DNA of 64,000 nucleotides from JAIEOG01 sp964611895 (GTDB lineage: Bacteria > Bdellovibrionota > FAC87 > UBA2466): NCBI GenBank assembly GCA_964611895.1, contig CAZTDN010000010.1, positions 1 through 64,000 of the forward strand, read 5' to 3'. The first letter of the stretch is position 1; every line of letters starts with the position of its first letter. A program made the translations under genes and the position numbers. Under the pieces are notes generated by a model. That model saw only the letters and a program-made list of their open reading frames with translations. It ran no database searches and was not told the DNA's origin. Below, piece after piece: positions 17,802-27,365 of this stretch.

Positions 17802-18338
17802 ATGGCAAATGAGAATGGAAAGAAGCGAGCCTCTCGCGCTACTTTAGTGGGTTTAATCGTCTTGAGTTTTGCCCTGGTCGCGATCAGCTTTTTGCATGTG
17901 GAAATTGAAGACCCCACAGTGGGACCCCTGGTGGGCGACGTGGCGCCTGATTTTCCAGTGGAATTGGAACCTGGGAAACTCGGAACACTCTCTGATCTTC
18001 GGGGTAAGGTTGTTCTGGTCAACTTTTGGGCGTATTGGTGCGGGCCTTGCCTTGAAGAAATGGCGTCCCTTCGACAACTCGAAAAACACTATGAGAAGAA
18101 AGACTTTGTATTGCTCCTGGTCCATGTGGGCGACGAAAAGTCCGAAGCGCTCAAAGTGCCCAACCTGCCAAAAAACCTGATCTTTGACACTCCGGTTTCG
18201 GCTTTGGCTTCGTATGGCGTTTCCGCTCTTCCGCACACCGTGCTCATCGATAAAAATGGGATTGTTCAGGCCGAGTTTTTAGGGCCACGAGATTGGACAG
18301 CTTCGTCCACTCTTGAACAACTCGACCCACTTCTCTAA
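17802..18338 (+). CDS. TlpA/ResA-like membrane-anchored thioredoxin
   Basis: A 178-residue redoxin with one N-terminal membrane anchor (VGLIVLSFALVAISFLHV, residues 15-33) that places the thioredoxin fold in the periplasm. The redox-active motif is WAYWCGPCLEEM near residue 77, and the cis-Pro loop is VSALPHTVLID near 145. Homologues reduce apocytochrome or other envelope disulfides. It is divergent from the zinc-ribbon gene and lies 40 bases before nadC. It may be transcribed with nadC, although a separate -10 box lies just before nadC. Confidence 0.88.
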   Translation: MANENGKKRASRATLVGLIVLSFALVAISFLHVEIEDPTVGPLVGDVAPDFPVELEPGKLGTLSDLRGKVVLVNFWAYWCGPCLEEMASLRQLEKHYEKKDFVLLLVHVGDEKSEALKVPNLPKNLIFDTPVSALASYGVSALPHTVLIDKNGIVQAEFLGPRDWTASSTLEQLDPLL

Positions 18339-18361
18339 TGCCCTAGATAGGCACAGCAACC

Positions 18362-18367
18362 TATGAT
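18362..18367 (+). promoter_or_regulatory. Candidate -10 box close to nadC start
   Basis: TATGAT ends 11 bases before the nadC ATG, and no Shine-Dalgarno lies between. No good -35 is visible at the usual distance. If used, transcription would start about 4-5 bases before the ATG. Confidence 0.3.
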
Positions 18368-18378
18368 AACGAACAGCC

Positions 18379-19215
18379 ATGCTTACGCATGAGCCATTGT
18401 CTACCTTGATTGAGCGTGAACTCCAGGCCGACCGTGCCCTGGATGATGTGACTTGCCGATTGCTCGGCGCCAAAGGTGCGATTCATTGCGAAGCCACTGT
18501 TTTTGCAAAAGAAACTGGAGTGTTTAGTGGCGCGCCGGTGTGCGAGGCTTTTCCCAGAAAGGGCCTTGAGATCGAATGCCTGGTGACCGAAGGGGCTCCG
18601 CTCCAAAAAGGAGCCGTGGTAGCCAAACTCCGAGGCAATGCAGTGGCCTGTCTCACAGCCGAACGGACACTCTTAAATTTGCTTTCGCATCTGTGCGGGA
18701 TCGCCACGCTGACCCGACGTTACGTGAACGCTGTCGGAACGAATAAGGCGAAGATCTTGGCAACCCGAAAGACTTTGCCCGGGCTGCGCGATCTGCAGTT
18801 GCGGGCAGTCGTGGCGGGAGGAGGTTTTGTACACCGGCGTTCTTTGTCGGACGGAATCTTGGTCAAGGACAACCACCTCATGTTTTTGAGCGAGGCTGAA
18901 GTTGTTCAACGTGCACATGAAAGCCGCTCTCCGCTCCACCGAGTCGAAGTCGAAGTGCAAAGCCTAGAGCAGTTGGAGCGTCTTATGCCCCATGCTCCCG
19001 ACATCGTGATGTTGGACAATTTCACTCCAGAGCAGATGCGGGCAGCAATTAAACGAATAGATGGCCAGTGCCAAATCGAAGTATCTGGAGGCGTTTCATT
19101 GGAGACCGTTGCCGATATTGCCGCATTGGGAGTGGATTATATTAGCGTCGGCCGGCTCACCCATTCCGCCCCCGCGTTTGATCTGTCTATGGACATTCGG
19201 GCGGCTTCGAAATGA
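18379..19215 (+). CDS. nadC: Nicotinate-nucleotide diphosphorylase (quinolinate phosphoribosyltransferase)
   Basis: Converts quinolinate and PRPP to nicotinate mononucleotide with CO2 release, the third step of de novo NAD synthesis. At 278 residues it is of normal length. The signature ATRKTLPGLRDLQLRAVVAG near residue 132, then FVHRRSLSDGILVKDNH near 150 and EVEVQSLEQL near 190 are family-typical. VSGGVSLETVADIAALGVDY lies near 235. It overlaps nadB by 4 bases (ATGA) in a nadC-nadB-nadA operon. Confidence 0.95.
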   Translation: MLTHEPLSTLIERELQADRALDDVTCRLLGAKGAIHCEATVFAKETGVFSGAPVCEAFPRKGLEIECLVTEGAPLQKGAVVAKLRGNAVACLTAERTLLNLLSHLCGIATLTRRYVNAVGTNKAKILATRKTLPGLRDLQLRAVVAGGGFVHRRSLSDGILVKDNHLMFLSEAEVVQRAHESRSPLHRVEVEVQSLEQLERLMPHAPDIVMLDNFTPEQMRAAIKRIDGQCQIEVSGGVSLETVADIAALGVDYISVGRLTHSAPAFDLSMDIRAASK

Positions 19216-20792
19216 GTCTTCCGAGTTATGAAACCGATTGCCTGATCATTGGTACGGGCATTGCTGGTTTGTCGACGGCGATTGCGCTGGCCGAAGCGGG
19301 TCGCGAAGTGCTTTTGATCTCCGCGGCCCCCCATGTTGTTGAATCAAACACTGTGTATGCGCAAGGCGGGATTATTTTGCAGGCAGCTAAAGGCAGTCCA
19401 GCCTCGCTGATTCGCGATATTCAAGAGGCCGGCGCCTACATGAACTACTTGCCCGCCGTGCAGCAGTTAGCAGAGCAAGGCCCCGCACTTGTCAAAGAAG
19501 TCTTGATCGAAAAAGCAGGTGTCGTCTTTGACCCCAGCGGCGATGATGGATTGCATCTCACACGCGAGGGCGGACATAGTGAGAGCCGCATCGTGCACCG
19601 GGGAGACGAGACGGGAAAAAGCATCGAGGAGTCCATGTATGCCTACTGTGGCTCCTTCAAGCAGCTACGCTTCTTGACCCAAGTCACCGCGGTGAATTTA
19701 CTCATGACCTCCCATCATGGCAAAGATCGCACGCAGATCCATGCCCCTGCCCGGTGTTTCGGGGCGTTTGTTTTTGATCAAACAACCGGCGAAGTGTTTC
19801 CGGTCTTTGCGCGGCACACGGTGCTTGCAACTGGGGGTGTGGGGCAGCTTTTCTTGCACAATACGAACAGCCGGTTTGCGCGTGGGGATGGTCTGGCGCT
19901 AGCCGATCGTGCCGGATGCCGCCTGGAGAACTTGGAATACATTCAGTTTCACCCAACGACTTTTTTCAAAACTGGGTGTCCCCGTTTTTTGGTTTCCGAA
20001 GCCTTGCGTGGTGAAGGCGCTGTATTAATGAATGCGGCAGGCGAGAGGTTCTTAAGCAGATACATCTCTGGCTATGAAACCCCTGAGCTGGCGCCTCGCG
20101 ATCGGGTGTCCCAAGCAATTCACCAAGAAATGCTTTCGACCGGGGCTGCGTGCGTTTTCTTGGACATTAGCGGCAAACCCGCCGACTGGGTACGCGATCG
20201 GTTTCCGTTCGTTTACCGCAACTGCCTTCGTTATGGAGTGGATATCACGCAGAGCCCCATTCCGGTCGTTCCCGGAGCCCACTATAGCTGCGGAGGGGTT
20301 TGGGTCGACCTCGAAGGGCGTTCCACGATCCAAAATCTTTGGGCAGCCGGAGAGGTCTCCTGTACTGGGTTGCATGGTGCAAACCGGCTTGCAAGTACAT
20401 CACTCCTAGAGGGGCTGGTCTGGGGAACTCGATCAGGCAGAGCAATAGCACGAAGTTTAGAAACCTCCCGGCCTGAATTTCCGGAAATAGATCTATGGGA
20501 GTCCGGGACCGTTCACGTTGATCCGTCGTTTTTGAGTCAGGATTGGCTTACGTTGAAACACACGATGTGGAATTACGTTGGGCTCATCAAAACGGAGAGC
20601 CGGTTGGCTCGTGCGGAAGGGATCGTAAAAGAGTTGTTGAGAGGAATAGAAACTTTTTACCGTAAAGCAGAGTTGAGTGACGCCTTGATTGGCTTGCGCC
20701 ACGGCTCGCTAGTAGCACAACGGATTGTGGAAGCATCGATTGCAAACCCACGATCCAAAGGGTGTTATCACCGCGGTGAGCTGGAGATCTGA
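19212..20792 (+). CDS. nadB: L-aspartate oxidase
   Basis: FAD enzyme oxidising L-aspartate to iminoaspartate, the first step of de novo NAD synthesis. The 526-residue protein opens with the dinucleotide motif CLIIGTGIAGLSTAIALAEA. HTREGGHS-type residues (LTREGGHSESRIVHRGDETG) lie near 120, HPTTFFKTG near 255, and PGAHYSCGGVWVD near 350. LWAAGEVSCTGLHGANRLAS near 375 is the second FAD-binding hallmark. The stop overlaps the nadA start by one base (TGATG). Confidence 0.95.
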   Translation: MSLPSYETDCLIIGTGIAGLSTAIALAEAGREVLLISAAPHVVESNTVYAQGGIILQAAKGSPASLIRDIQEAGAYMNYLPAVQQLAEQGPALVKEVLIEKAGVVFDPSGDDGLHLTREGGHSESRIVHRGDETGKSIEESMYAYCGSFKQLRFLTQVTAVNLLMTSHHGKDRTQIHAPARCFGAFVFDQTTGEVFPVFARHTVLATGGVGQLFLHNTNSRFARGDGLALADRAGCRLENLEYIQFHPTTFFKTGCPRFLVSEALRGEGAVLMNAAGERFLSRYISGYETPELAPRDRVSQAIHQEMLSTGAACVFLDISGKPADWVRDRFPFVYRNCLRYGVDITQSPIPVVPGAHYSCGGVWVDLEGRSTIQNLWAAGEVSCTGLHGANRLASTSLLEGLVWGTRSGRAIARSLETSRPEFPEIDLWESGTVHVDPSFLSQDWLTLKHTMWNYVGLIKTESRLARAEGIVKELLRGIETFYRKAELSDALIGLRHGSLVAQRIVEASIANPRSKGCYHRGELEI

Positions 20793-21862
20793 TGGCCTTT
20801 CAGTTTGATATCGAAAAAATACGTCAGTTGGAGTCGCTTCCCGAGGCGGAATCTGCGCGACGCATTCGAGCCATTCGAAGCGATCGTGGCGAGTCCATCT
20901 GCCTGCTTGCGCACCTCTACCAACGCCGAGCCATTACTGAGCTTGCGGACTTTGTGGGGGACTCCTTTGGGCTTTCTCAAAAAGCGGCAAATTCCAGGGG
21001 CAAATATATCGTCTTTGCAGGAGTCCGGTTCATGGCCGAGAGTGCTGCTATTTTGTGTCGTCCGGATCAAGTCGTACTGCACCCTGATCCCGAAGCGGGT
21101 TGCCCCATGGCGGATATGGCTTCGGGAGAAGAGGTGACGCGGGCCTGGGGAGTTTTGAGTCGAGAAAAATCTTTGGTGCCTGTGACTTACATGAATAGCA
21201 CAGCGGACATCAAAGCCTTTTGCGGGGAGCATGGCGGCACAATCTGCACTTCGAGCAATGCGGAAAAAACGTTTGAATGGGCTTTCCAAAAAGGAGAGCG
21301 GATTTTCTTTTTGCCTGATGAGCACTTGGGTCGGAACACAGCGCTTAAGTACGGTATTGAGTCTGACGATATTGCCGTTTGGGACCCAGAAAAATCCGAC
21401 GGTGGCGAGCCCGAGGCTTATGCCGATGCGAAGGTGATTTTATGGCGCGGGTATTGCCCCGTTCATCAGAAATTTACCGCGCGTGACGTAGATCATGTGC
21501 GGCAGTTTTACCCAAAAGGAAAAGTTCTCGTTCACCCCGAGTGTCCTTCGGACGTCGTGGCCAAAGCCGATGCCGTGGGTAGTACGGAATTTATTCGTCG
21601 GTATGTTGCCAACGAGACGGGGCCTGGAGATCAGATTTTTATCGGAACCGAGATCAACCTCATCCAAAACCTTCAGGCCCAGTACCCAGATCGACTCGTG
21701 TCCAAGCTGCACCGATCGCTTTGTTTGACCATGTACCAGATCACGATGGGACGCTTGTTGTACACGCTGGAAAACCTAGACGAGTTCCCCACAGTGGAAG
21801 TGCCTGAATCCGTGCGTCACTATTCTCGGGTGGCTTTGGATCGCATGCTTTCTATTGCGTAG
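20792..21862 (+). CDS. nadA: Quinolinate synthase
   Basis: [4Fe-4S] enzyme condensing iminoaspartate with dihydroxyacetone phosphate to quinolinate. The 356-residue chain carries the three expected cluster-ligand regions: HPDPEAGCPMADMA near residue 110, a second Cys region around GGTICTSSNA near 150 or VHPECPSDVV near 245, and a Cys in the C-terminal half. Substrate motifs VTYMNSTADIKAF and FLPDEHLGRNTA fit NadA. The N-terminal Tyr region is LLAHLYQRRAITELAD. It is the last gene of nadCBA and ends directly against a convergent gene with no spacer. Confidence 0.93.
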   Translation: MAFQFDIEKIRQLESLPEAESARRIRAIRSDRGESICLLAHLYQRRAITELADFVGDSFGLSQKAANSRGKYIVFAGVRFMAESAAILCRPDQVVLHPDPEAGCPMADMASGEEVTRAWGVLSREKSLVPVTYMNSTADIKAFCGEHGGTICTSSNAEKTFEWAFQKGERIFFLPDEHLGRNTALKYGIESDDIAVWDPEKSDGGEPEAYADAKVILWRGYCPVHQKFTARDVDHVRQFYPKGKVLVHPECPSDVVAKADAVGSTEFIRRYVANETGPGDQIFIGTEINLIQNLQAQYPDRLVSKLHRSLCLTMYQITMGRLLYTLENLDEFPTVEVPESVRHYSRVALDRMLSIA

Positions 21863-22300
21863 TTACATCATCTTGCAGACGACGTTGGCTGCCGTGTCAG
21901 GTTGCGAAGTAGATTCCAGGGTGAGACCTTTGCTGAGCTCGTCCTTCGGGTCTCCCACGTGCACCATGTATACAGAATTAGAAATCTTGCGCTTTCCTTT
22001 AACGTAAACGACAGCAGAGTACCCATACTTCTGGCAGATCCACTCGGCTACCCAACTGTCCTTGGTTAAGTCGGGCAAAATCTCGAGCCCGTAGCCAAAA
22101 TCCTGATCAAACACAAATCGAGGTTCCTTGATGGTGGCTTGTTTTATCAGGGGGATTTCTACAATTTCAGTGACGACGAGTTCTCCGTTAATGACGACCT
22201 TGGGTGGAGGGGGCACCGTGACACTCATCGTGGTAAGTGGCACCGAATTTTCGGCAAATGCGGTCAGAGCGACCAGATTCAAAAGCAACCAAGTATTCAT
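21863..22300 (-). CDS. Small secreted protein, unknown
   Basis: 145 residues with a signal peptide (MNTWLLLNLVALTAFAENS). GGGGGA lies before the ATG. A proline-rich stretch (SVTVPPPPKVVINGELVV) precedes a compact domain with two cysteines (EWICQKYGYS and VVCKMM at the extreme C-terminus) that could pair. Family not recognised. It lies 58 bases downstream of hutI on the same strand and may be the tail of that operon. Confidence 0.65.
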   Translation of the reverse strand: MNTWLLLNLVALTAFAENSVPLTTMSVTVPPPPKVVINGELVVTEIVEIPLIKQATIKEPRFVFDQDFGYGLEILPDLTKDSWVAEWICQKYGYSAVVYVKGKRKISNSVYMVHVGDPKDELSKGLTLESTSQPDTAANVVCKMM

Positions 22301-22358
22301 TATTCCCCCAGTGAGCAGAGGGTCGAACAGGTTCCACCAGTCGTCAAAGTGCTACGCG

Positions 22359-23555
22359 TCAATCGCCAAAACGGTAAGCGATTTCGGCAAAATGTTGCAC
22401 GGGAGTCTGCCAGACATGAAAGGGACGCCCGACTTCGATGGTGCCGAATTGACTCTGCTGCCCGATCGCCACTGCCGCATTATAGGTGCACGCGACGATA
22501 GCCTCGGGGAGAGTCATTTTCATTTGGCTGCAAGCCAAAGTCATCATCAACGGCAGGTTGTGGCTGGGACAAGTACCTGGATTAAAGTCCGTAGTGATCG
22601 CGACCTGGGCACCCGCGTCGATGAGTGCACGTGCGGGTGGGTAAGGAGTTCCGGTAAAAAGCGACGCTCCCGGGGCAAGCACTGCAACCGTCTGGGACGT
22701 TGCGATTTTCTGAATGCCCTCTTTAGAAACAACATCGAGGTGATCGCAACTCGTCGCACCCAGTTCTACTCCCAGAGCCGTTCCATTTTGGTTGGTAAAC
22801 TGATCTACGTGGAGTTTGATCCTAAGGCCATGACGGGTGGCGACTTCGGCCATCCGGCGAGTTTGGGCAGGGGTAAAGTACCCGTCTTCCACAAAAGCAT
22901 CAAAAAAATGGGCTAAGTTTCGACGAGTAATTTCAGGTATCCACTCCTGGCAAATGGTCTCGACATAGCGGTCTGCGCGCCCTTTGAATTCTATAGGCAC
23001 TGCGTGTGCTGGCAAAAAGGTCGGCACCAACTGGATGGGGGTCAAGGCTTGCAACTGCTGAATGCATTCGAGCATTTTGATTTCGGATTCCAGAGTGAGG
23101 CCATAACCTGACTTGATTTCCAGACAGCCGACTCCGCGGGAAGCAAAAAACAAGAGTTCTTTTTGAGCGCGCGCCAAGAGCTCGCTCAGGGGCGCTTTGC
23201 GCGTTGCGTGTACCGTGGAGAGTATTCCCCCGCCTTGGGCGGCAATTTCTTGGTAGGTCCTGCCCCCACAACGAGCGGCGTAATCCAGGTGGCGGTTACC
23301 CGCGAAAACCAAATGCGTATGGCACTCGACCAAAGCAGGGAGCCATACCGCCTGATTTGCCGAGGTCCTGGGGAGGCCGGCAAACTTTGACGGTAGGTTT
23401 TTTTCGGGTCCCACCCAGATGATGGTTCCATCGGTAACCACCACGGCAGCATCATCGATGATACCCAGGTCTGTTTCTGTGCAGTGGCGGCCGCGCTTTT
23501 GGGCGGCCCCGGTCAAAGTTAAACACTGGCGGATATGGTCAAAAACCTGAGTCAT
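22359..23555 (-). CDS. hutI: Imidazolonepropionase
   Basis: Third enzyme of histidine degradation, hydrolysing 4-imidazolone-5-propanoate to N-formimino-L-glutamate. The 398-residue amidohydrolase has metal-ligand motif ALVECHTHLVFAG near residue 72, EIKSGYGLTLE near 145, RIKLHVDQF near 245, the SCDHL His region and TTDFNPGTCPSH near 325 with the catalytic Asp. It overlaps hutU by 4 bases. HutG, HutF and HutC are absent from the window, so the later steps and the regulator must be elsewhere. Confidence 0.95.
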   Translation of the reverse strand: MTQVFDHIRQCLTLTGAAQKRGRHCTETDLGIIDDAAVVVTDGTIIWVGPEKNLPSKFAGLPRTSANQAVWLPALVECHTHLVFAGNRHLDYAARCGGRTYQEIAAQGGGILSTVHATRKAPLSELLARAQKELLFFASRGVGCLEIKSGYGLTLESEIKMLECIQQLQALTPIQLVPTFLPAHAVPIEFKGRADRYVETICQEWIPEITRRNLAHFFDAFVEDGYFTPAQTRRMAEVATRHGLRIKLHVDQFTNQNGTALGVELGATSCDHLDVVSKEGIQKIATSQTVAVLAPGASLFTGTPYPPARALIDAGAQVAITTDFNPGTCPSHNLPLMMTLACSQMKMTLPEAIVACTYNAAVAIGQQSQFGTIEVGRPFHVWQTPVQHFAEIAYRFGD

Positions 23556-25198
23556 TTGAGTAAAGGTACCTGAAGATGGTGCTCCCGAGCGACTTTCTCC
23601 GCTAGTTCATACCCCGCATCGGCATGGCGCAGAACGCCCATGGCGGGATCCGAGTTCAAGACCCGCTTGAGCCTGCGATCCGCCCGTTCTGTCCCGTCGG
23701 CCACGATCACCATACCAGCATGGATAGAATACCCAATTCCCACACCGCCCCCATGGTGAACCGACACCCAGCTTGCGCCATTTACGGAGTTGATTAAGGC
23801 ATTGAGGACCGGCCAGTCTGCGATCGCATCGCTACCGTCTTTCATCGATTCAGTTTCGCGATTTGGAGAAGCAACGCTGCCGCAATCCAAGTGATCGCGT
23901 CCGATCACGATTGGCGCTTTGACTTTGCCTTCTCTGACCAACCGGTTGAAGAGCAAGCCTGCTTTTTCTCTCTCCCCGTGACCTAGCCAACAAATCCGTG
24001 CAGGCAGGCCTTGGAAGTGGATCCGATCGCGCGCAAGTTTGAGCCAACGAGTGAGCCCGGCGTTTTGAGGAAAGAGTTCGGCCAGAGCGCGGTCGGTAGT
24101 GTAAATGTCTTCTGGATCTCCGGACAGAGCCACCCACCGAAAAGGGCCCTTACCCTCGCAAAAAAGCGGCCGAATATACTCGGGAACAAACCCTGGAATC
24201 TTAAACGCGTCGGCGACGCCTTCTTCTTTGGCCACCTGGCGAATGTTATTACCGTAATCAAACGTCGGGATGCCTTTTTCTAGAAAGTGCAGCATGCCGC
24301 GCACATGAATCGCCATCGATGCTTTGGACTTCTTGATGTAGTCCTCAGGGCTAGATTTTCGCAGGGCAGCACCCTGCTCTAGGGTCAACCCTTGAGGCAA
24401 GTAACCCCGCAATGGATCATGGGCCGAAGTTTGATCCGTTACCAAATGAGGCTGAAATTTTCCCTGAGCGATACGAGGGATGATGTCAGCCGCATTGCCC
24501 AACAAGCCAATAGAAACGGGCTTTTTCTGGACGCACGCCGCCTGAATTTGTGCAAGAGCGGAGTCCAGATCCGTCTCCATTTTATCGAGGTATCCCGTTT
24601 CGATACGTTTTTGAATTCGCGAGGCATCGACTTCAACCCCCAAGAAACTCGCCCCAGCCATCGTGGCAGCCAGAGGTTGCGCCCCGCCCATACCGCCCAG
24701 CCCCGCGGTCAATACCCACTTATCGGCGAGATTTCCTCCGTAGTGTTTGCGCCCTGCTTCGACAAAGGTTTCGTAAGTCCCCTGCACGATCCCTTGAGTG
24801 CCGATATAAATCCAACTCCCAGCGGTCATTTGGCCAAACATAGTGAGGCCTCGACGTTCCAGATCGCGAAAGGTCTCCCAATTCGCCCATGCTGGTACCA
24901 AGAGAGAGTTTGCCAAGAGAACACGGGGCGCTTCTTCGTGCGATCGTAGCACTCCCACGGGTTTACCGGACTGTACGAGCAGAGTTTCGTCGCTACCCAA
25001 TGTTTTTAGGGTGGCGACGATAGAATCAAATGCCTCCCAGTTACGAGCTGCCTTGCCGGTTCCACCGTAGACGACAAGTTCTTCTGGGCGTTCTGCCACT
25101 TCTGGATCCAGGTTGTTCATGAGCATCCGCAAGGCGGCTTCTTGTTCCCAGCCTTTGCAGTGGAGTTCAGTTCCTCGATAAGCGCGGATCTCTTTCAT
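23552..25198 (-). CDS. hutU: Urocanate hydratase
   Basis: Second histidine-degradation enzyme, adding water to urocanate with tightly bound NAD+. The 548-residue chain has the NAD-binding motif TAGLGGMGGAQPLAA near residue 173 and the active-site Cys segment RDHLDCGSVASPNRETESM near 408. Length and order match the family. It is coupled by 4-base overlaps to hutH upstream and hutI downstream. Confidence 0.96.
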   Translation of the reverse strand: MKEIRAYRGTELHCKGWEQEAALRMLMNNLDPEVAERPEELVVYGGTGKAARNWEAFDSIVATLKTLGSDETLLVQSGKPVGVLRSHEEAPRVLLANSLLVPAWANWETFRDLERRGLTMFGQMTAGSWIYIGTQGIVQGTYETFVEAGRKHYGGNLADKWVLTAGLGGMGGAQPLAATMAGASFLGVEVDASRIQKRIETGYLDKMETDLDSALAQIQAACVQKKPVSIGLLGNAADIIPRIAQGKFQPHLVTDQTSAHDPLRGYLPQGLTLEQGAALRKSSPEDYIKKSKASMAIHVRGMLHFLEKGIPTFDYGNNIRQVAKEEGVADAFKIPGFVPEYIRPLFCEGKGPFRWVALSGDPEDIYTTDRALAELFPQNAGLTRWLKLARDRIHFQGLPARICWLGHGEREKAGLLFNRLVREGKVKAPIVIGRDHLDCGSVASPNRETESMKDGSDAIADWPVLNALINSVNGASWVSVHHGGGVGIGYSIHAGMVIVADGTERADRRLKRVLNSDPAMGVLRHADAGYELAEKVAREHHLQVPLLK

Positions 25199-26712
25199 AG
25201 GATCCCATCCTTTTGAGCTTGGGCAAACAGACTTCCCGAACGAATGAGCTGTGAGATGCTTTCAATATCCGGAGTCATGTAGCGATCGCGATCCAGTCGC
25301 GGCACATGGGAGCGAACTTGTCCCCGTAGCCACTCTGGGCCCTTGCCCGCTTTGAGTGGCCGTCTGAATTCTAAGGCTTGTGCCGATGCCAGCATTTCAA
25401 TAGCAAGCACCGTTTGTGTATTTTCCAATATTACTTTCGCCTTGCGGGCTGCCGTAGGCCCCATGCTGACATGGTCCTCTTTTTCATTATTTGTCGGGAT
25501 AGAGTCTGTGGATGCGGGGTGTGTGAGCAATTTGCTCTCAGCAACAAGCGCCGCCGCAGTCACATGTGGGATCATAAACCCAGAATTGAGGCCCTCGCTC
25601 TCCACCAAAAAACAGGGCAAGCCGCTATAGGATGGCTCAATCAGTTTTGCGATTCGACGCTCTGACAAACTTGCCAACTCTGCGAGAGCCATTCCGAGAA
25701 TGTCCAAGGCAAACGCCACAGGCTGTCCATGAAAGTTCCCCTGGGAAACGATTTCTCCCGTGTCCGCGTGCACAAGGGGGTTGTCGGTTGCCGCATTGAT
25801 TTCAATGCTCAGAGTTCTTCGTACAAAACTGAGTAAGTCACGGCACGCGCCATGTACTTGGGGCGCACAACGAAACGAATACGGATCTTGAACTCGGTCG
25901 CAAGTTCTGTGGCTCTGGTAAATCTCGCTACCTTGCATGTGGGCGGTGAGTCGTCGCGCAGACTCCTTTTGCCCCGGGAAAGGGCGAGTTTCGTGTACCC
26001 AATCAGCGTAGGCGCGGGGGGTTCCCAAAACACCATCAAGGCTCGCTGCACAAGTGAGGTCTGCCAACTCGGCTAGTTCTTCAGCACGCAGAAGCAGCAA
26101 CGCGCCCAGTCCGGTCATTTGTTGGGTGCCATTGATGAGCGAAAGCCCTTCTTTGGGGGCGAGCTTAATCGGTGTAATGCCCGCTTTTTGAAGGGCGAGT
26201 CCACCTGGCATGCGTTTGCCCTGATGAAATGCCTCCCCTTCGCCGATGATAACTGACGCTAAATGCGCCAGCGGCGCGAGATCGCCACTAGCGCCGACGG
26301 AGCCTTTGCTTGGAATCACCGGGTGGACGCTTTGGTTGAGCATATCGACCAAACACTGGGCGACCTCGGGGCGAACTCCTGAAAAGCCTTTGGCGAGAAC
26401 CGCGGCCCTCAACAACAAGATCGCACGGCTCTCGACCTCGCTGTGCGGTTCGCCCACACCCGCGCAATGGCTGCGGATCAGATTCACCTGAAGCTCATCG
26501 AGTTTGTCCGAAGCAATCGTGACTTTGCTCAGCACTCCGAAGCCTGTGTTGATGCTATAAACGCGTTCGGTCGAAGCGGCCGCTTCGTCTACCCAACGCC
26601 GCGCTTTTTTAAGAGTTTCTATAGACGATTTTGAGAGGACGACTTTTTCGTTCTCACAAACGATTTTTTGAAAACTCTCCAGAGTCAAAGAATGGCCATC
26701 GAGTTCGATCAC
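25195..26712 (-). CDS. hutH: Histidine ammonia-lyase
   Basis: Removes ammonia from L-histidine to give urocanate. The MIO cofactor arises from the Ala-Ser-Gly in SVGASGDLAPLAHL near residue 140; YSINTGFGVLS near 50 carries the conserved active-site Tyr. GTG 26712 is chosen: GAGGGA lies seven bases upstream, it gives 505 residues (the normal size), and the chain then starts VIELDGHSLT as in homologues. The in-frame ATG at 26763 would extend 51 bases into rpe. Only one base separates it from the rpe stop. Confidence 0.95.
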   Translation of the reverse strand: MIELDGHSLTLESFQKIVCENEKVVLSKSSIETLKKARRWVDEAAASTERVYSINTGFGVLSKVTIASDKLDELQVNLIRSHCAGVGEPHSEVESRAILLLRAAVLAKGFSGVRPEVAQCLVDMLNQSVHPVIPSKGSVGASGDLAPLAHLASVIIGEGEAFHQGKRMPGGLALQKAGITPIKLAPKEGLSLINGTQQMTGLGALLLLRAEELAELADLTCAASLDGVLGTPRAYADWVHETRPFPGQKESARRLTAHMQGSEIYQSHRTCDRVQDPYSFRCAPQVHGACRDLLSFVRRTLSIEINAATDNPLVHADTGEIVSQGNFHGQPVAFALDILGMALAELASLSERRIAKLIEPSYSGLPCFLVESEGLNSGFMIPHVTAAALVAESKLLTHPASTDSIPTNNEKEDHVSMGPTAARKAKVILENTQTVLAIEMLASAQALEFRRPLKAGKGPEWLRGQVRSHVPRLDRDRYMTPDIESISQLIRSGSLFAQAQKDGIL

Positions 26713-26713
26713 G

Positions 26714-27361
26714 CTATTTCCCTCGAAGCGCCTGGACAGTTTGAGCGTAGTCCGGAGTTCCAAAAAGTCCGGTACCTACCACAAGGATATCCGCACCGGC
26801 CGCGATAGCGTCCTTGGCGTTGGATACTTTGATTCCCCCGTCGATTTCCACCTGCAGGTGGGGAGCTCTCTTTTTGAGTTCGCGAATCCGATCCCAGGTG
26901 CCTTCAATAAATTTCTGACCGCCGAATCCAGGGTTTACGCTCATTGCGAGTACAAAATCCAAATGAGGGAGGACTGCGTCCAAGGAACTCAGCGGAGTTC
27001 CCGGGTTGATCGCAACGCCTGGTTTCATCCCAAGCTCTCGGATGCGCGAAACGGTGCGGTGCAAGTGAGGGCAAGCTTCGACATGTACCGACAACCAGTC
27101 ACAACCCGCTTGCGCGAAACGATCTAAAAAAGCATCTGCATTTTGGATCATGAGGTGGGCATCTATGGGAAGGCGCGTGATTTTCTTAAGCGCTTCAATG
27201 ACCGGAAATCCAAACGTCAGATTGGGTACGAAGTGCCCATCCATGACGTCAAAATGCAAAACATCTGCGCCCGCCGCTTCGACGGCGCGGACCTCTTCGC
27301 CAAGGCGGGTGAGGTCGGCTGCCAGCAGGGATGGGGCGATAAGCGTTTTCATGTTTTTCAT
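26714..27361 (-). CDS. rpe: Ribulose-phosphate 3-epimerase
   Basis: Interconverts ribulose 5-phosphate and xylulose 5-phosphate in the pentose phosphate and MEP-feeding pathways. The 215-residue TIM barrel has IAPSLLAADLTRLGEEV, HFDVMDGHFVPNLTFG, LPIDAHLMI, SVHVEAC, VNPGFGGQKFI and EIDGGIKVSNA, all family hallmarks with the metal-binding His/Asp residues intact. It starts 4 bases after fmt. A second in-frame ATG at 27352 is possible. Confidence 0.96.
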   Translation of the reverse strand: MKNMKTLIAPSLLAADLTRLGEEVRAVEAAGADVLHFDVMDGHFVPNLTFGFPVIEALKKITRLPIDAHLMIQNADAFLDRFAQAGCDWLSVHVEACPHLHRTVSRIRELGMKPGVAINPGTPLSSLDAVLPHLDFVLAMSVNPGFGGQKFIEGTWDRIRELKKRAPHLQVEIDGGIKVSNAKDAIAAGADILVVGTGLFGTPDYAQTVQALRGK

Positions 27362-27365
27362 GCGT

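Noticed and set aside
22128..22916. 262-codon open frame on the plus strand opposite hutI and the small secreted gene
   Set aside because: It covers well-conserved hutI on the other strand, has no family motifs, and its composition mirrors the complementary coding strand.
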